A stretch of 64,000 nucleotides of DNA, taken from NCBI RefSeq assembly GCF_026891035.1, contig NZ_JAPTGG010000005.1:62001-126000 (forward strand), in the 5' to 3' direction. The notes beneath the pieces were generated by a model. The model worked only from the letters and a program-made list of their open reading frames with translations. It made no database searches and was not told the DNA's origin. Within the stretch, counting starts at the first letter, position 1, and every line of letters starts with the position of its first letter. This document shows positions 61,388 through 64,000 of this stretch, piece by piece. Source of the stretch: Dasania phycosphaerae. GTDB lineage: Bacteria > Pseudomonadota > Gammaproteobacteria > Pseudomonadales > Dasaniaceae. Position numbers and translations under genes: made by a program.

Positions 61388-63838
61388 ATGTATAAAAATA
61401 TAAGTATTAATAAAGATCATGTATCTAGATTAAAAGAAAATCACGTTTTTGTTAAGAAGGCCTTATGTTGTTGCGTGGCATCGCTTATAGGGTTTAGTCA
61501 GTATTCAAATTCCGCATCGCTGCTTGAAGAGGTAATGGTTACAGCACAGAAACAAGCTGAATCGGCACAGGATGTGGGTATTTCTATGACTGCATTTACT
61601 TCTGATCAACTGGAGAAGTTAGGTGTGGGTGATAGTGTTGATATAGCGCGCTTCACCCCTGGTGTGTCTCTGTCTGGTAGTTTTGCTGGTCAGCAACAAC
61701 AATTTTCTATTCGTGGTGTTACTCAAAATGACTTTAATGACCACGTTGAATCACCAAATGCTGTTTATATAGATGAAGGCTATGTATCTTTTCAACAAGG
61801 CTCTATCTTTGCAACTTTTGATATAGAACGGGTAGAAGTATTAAAAGGGCCGCAAGGTACTTTATTTGGCCGTAATGCCACGGGTGGTTTAGTGCATTAC
61901 ATAAGTAATAGGCCAACCCAGGAGTTAAGTGGTTATATCGAAGCTGAAGTGGGTGATTATAATAAAAAGCGAATTGAAGCAGCTATTTCTGGCCCTGTAA
62001 CCGATGATATTTCTTACAGATTATCGGGGTTTACATCTAAATATGATGGTTATTTAGAGAATGACTACCCTCAAAAAACTTATACTACCAGTGGTAATGG
62101 TGCCGCGCCATTAAGTAACGGCGGTGCTGATTTACCTGGTGCTGGCGATGATTTGGGGGGCGATGAAAGCTGGGCGCTTAGGGGACAGTTAGTTACTGCT
62201 GTTAATGATAATTCGGATTTAAGTCTGATTGGTTTTTATTCAGAGTCTAAACAGTCAACAGGTCCCTATCAAGCAACTCCTACTATTGCCCAGGTTGATG
62301 CTAATGGCAATACTCTTAATACATTCAGAATTGGTCCTAATGAAACCCGTGAAATTATTGGGCCGAATGGTGTGGGGGTAGATGCTTGGTTAGATGGCGA
62401 TAGTGATAATGTACGGCCTGCTGGTCGAACCTTATACGGATATTTAGATCCTGATGGTAATGATTTCACGACTTCAAGTGATTATGCTTTTGATGATATA
62501 AATACCTATAAGACCTATGGTGGTACCGTCAATTACTATCTTGAATTACCAGATGGGATGACATTATCGGCGATAACAGATTTCAAGCATCATGATAAGT
62601 TTACTACGCTTGACTTAGATGCTGGCCCGCAAAGTCAATTTACTTATCTTGGTGAGGCCGATATAGATTCTGTTACACAAGAATTTAGGTTAAGTGGCGA
62701 CTCTGAAGCCGATGGAATGAGGTGGATGGTAGGTTTATTTTACCTAGATATTGATGCGTTAAGTATTGGTGGCTTAAGTGCACTAAAAAACTCTTCTTCA
62801 GGATTTCCTGCAGATTTTGAGCAGCCTAGGGTTTCATATTTAGAAACGAAATCTTATTCGATATTTGGTCAGATGGAGTTCGATTTAACAGAAACCCTTA
62901 AGTTAACAACAGGTTTACGTGGAACTAACGAGTCCAAAGATTATACCTTTGATGTCTACTTTACTATTCCTAACGTTGATCCTAATGGTTGGGAAATTCC
63001 CGATCGCGATGGAGGTTCACCTGCTGTATTTGAAAATCATATCGAAGATGACAATAGTGAAAATCTATGGACGGGTAAAATACAATTAGATTGGCAGGTT
63101 AATGACGATATGCTGATTTACACAGGGTTTAATCGTGGTGTTAAGGCCGGAAGCTTCAACTCTGGTGATCACGCTCTAACGCCTGAGTTAGCACCTTATG
63201 AAAAAGAAGTGCTTCATGCTTATGAACTAGGGATTAAAAGTGAGTGGTTAGAGAATACAGTTCGGATTAATGGCGCGGCTTATTACTATGATTATAAAGA
63301 TTACCAGGCTGCCAGATGGACGGGGTTGGCTAATGTTATCACCAATAATGATTCCACTGTGCAAGGGGTGGAGGTGGAGGTAATTACATCGCCAATAGAT
63401 AATCTTGATGTCATGTTAACAGCTGCATATATCGACGCGAACGTTGAAGATTTAAATCTTATTGGTGATGGTTCAATATTAGTTGATGTTACACCAACAT
63501 TCTCGCCTAAAAAATCATTTTCAGCCTTTATTAATTATACGATAGAGGATGTTTTTGAAGGTGAACTATCTCTGCAGTTAAATAGTAGTTATCAGTCGAG
63601 CATATACTCAAATTTATCTAACTTTGACTCAACCGAGTTTGATAGCTGGACGGTGACAGATGTGCGCGCCAGCTGGGTTAGCTCAGAGGGCAATTGGATC
63701 GTGTCGACTTTTATTAAAAACGTAACTGATGAGCGTTACAATGTTATAGGCTTCGATTTGTCTACCGTCTGCGGGTGTAACGAGGAGGCACAAGGGAAGC
63801 CCAAGTGGGCAGGTGCTTCGGTTAAATATATCTATTAA
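61388..63838 (+). CDS. TonB-dependent receptor of hydantoinase locus, copy B
   Basis: An 816-residue receptor clearly paralogous to the one at 53374: identical stretches include GVSLSGSFAGQQ, GVTQNDFNDHVESPNA, VEVLKGPQGTLFGRNATG and AYIDANVEDL. The TonB box-like segment is SLLEEVMVTAQKQAES. The barrel ends KYIY, an aromatic end. The same Cys-Gly-Cys (STVCGCNEEAQGKP) is near the C-terminus. It has its own short leader with a Cys-rich hydrophobic segment (ALCCCVASLIGF), which is unusual but plausible for a signal sequence. Lies 65 bp after the NCS1-like gene, so they are likely co-transcribed. Confidence 0.93.
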   Translation: MYKNISINKDHVSRLKENHVFVKKALCCCVASLIGFSQYSNSASLLEEVMVTAQKQAESAQDVGISMTAFTSDQLEKLGVGDSVDIARFTPGVSLSGSFAGQQQQFSIRGVTQNDFNDHVESPNAVYIDEGYVSFQQGSIFATFDIERVEVLKGPQGTLFGRNATGGLVHYISNRPTQELSGYIEAEVGDYNKKRIEAAISGPVTDDISYRLSGFTSKYDGYLENDYPQKTYTTSGNGAAPLSNGGADLPGAGDDLGGDESWALRGQLVTAVNDNSDLSLIGFYSESKQSTGPYQATPTIAQVDANGNTLNTFRIGPNETREIIGPNGVGVDAWLDGDSDNVRPAGRTLYGYLDPDGNDFTTSSDYAFDDINTYKTYGGTVNYYLELPDGMTLSAITDFKHHDKFTTLDLDAGPQSQFTYLGEADIDSVTQEFRLSGDSEADGMRWMVGLFYLDIDALSIGGLSALKNSSSGFPADFEQPRVSYLETKSYSIFGQMEFDLTETLKLTTGLRGTNESKDYTFDVYFTIPNVDPNGWEIPDRDGGSPAVFENHIEDDNSENLWTGKIQLDWQVNDDMLIYTGFNRGVKAGSFNSGDHALTPELAPYEKEVLHAYELGIKSEWLENTVRINGAAYYYDYKDYQAARWTGLANVITNNDSTVQGVEVEVITSPIDNLDVMLTAAYIDANVEDLNLIGDGSILVDVTPTFSPKKSFSAFINYTIEDVFEGELSLQLNSSYQSSIYSNLSNFDSTEFDSWTVTDVRASWVSSEGNWIVSTFIKNVTDERYNVIGFDLSTVCGCNEEAQGKPKWAGASVKYIY

Positions 63839-64000
63839 GTGTTTGCTTTACTCAGAGTGTTTTCTGGTGAGTGTTTGTAATGTTGAATTAATGGGCTTCA
63901 CCAGTTTTTGAGGCGCTACAGACGGTCAGTATTGCTGCTGGAGATGGCCAAAGGATTTGCCACTAGACTGCTAGCGTCTTGTGATGTCAAGGCTGCTAGC
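63839..64000. other. Window end without a gene
   Basis: This 162-bp stretch follows the last receptor. I see no open frame that can be supported, and no clear terminator. Confidence 0.3.

Overview
This window reads as a chromosome segment from a free-living, probably marine, gammaproteobacterium. The first 8 kb hold the order thrS-infC-rpmI-rplT-pheS-pheT-ihfA-merR-like-tRNA-Pro, which is characteristic of Gammaproteobacteria. Four TonB-dependent receptors, two Na+/H+ antiporter-type carriers and a heavy-metal RND pump fit an aquatic heterotroph. No phage, integrase, transposase or CRISPR array was seen. The genus cannot be fixed from the sequence alone.

Layout. (1) 1-8111: translation and IHF block. 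infC starts at an AUU codon, palindromic repeats sit on both sides of pheS, and a tRNA-Pro(GGG) has its own promoter and terminator. (2) 8160-8800: non-coding hairpin-rich DNA made of two diverged copies of one module. (3) 9162-17382: a 2-hydroxy-acid/2-oxo-acid neighbourhood (class V aminotransferase, ThDP enzyme, LysR regulator, aspartate-type aminotransferase, FMN- and FAD-dependent hydroxy-acid dehydrogenases). Two of its promoter regions share sequence motifs. (4) 17732-27764: mixed single genes (selO, periplasmic-sensor diguanylate cyclase, VanZ-like protein, cupin, nhaD, moeA, HDOD/GAF protein, a small SH3-like protein).

(5) 27851-34261: an exported agmatine/peptidylarginine-deiminase-type enzyme divergent from a LuxR-type regulator, followed by a TonB-dependent receptor and an NhaC-family carrier. 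(6) 34374-41187: a DUF3334 (CheX-like) protein and a czcCBA-type divalent-cation efflux operon with a CzcI-like leader gene. (7) 41275-51788: a 2-ketoarginine decarboxylase (aruI), an AbgB-like amidohydrolase, a YjiH-type membrane protein and an arginine:pyruvate transaminase (aruH), with a RelE/NadS toxin-antitoxin pair in the middle. These are followed by a paralogue of the LuxR regulator and another TonB receptor. (8) 52025-63838: an AraC regulator, a TonB receptor, a DUF1097 membrane protein, HyuB/HyuA ATP-dependent hydantoinase-type subunits, a shortened NCS1-permease-like protein and a second, closely related TonB receptor.

How the genes may work together (inference): regions 5, 7 and 8 look like three inducible uptake-and-degradation modules for nitrogen-rich small molecules. 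Each has its own regulator next to a TonB receptor. The enzymes point to guanidino compounds (arginine or peptidyl-arginine) and hydantoin-like cyclic ureides or amides. The most interesting unexplained items are the duplicated LuxR/TonB-receptor modules, the hydantoinase locus bracketed by twin TonB receptors with a mini-NCS1 protein and repeated AraC-like sites, and the hairpin array after tRNA-Pro.
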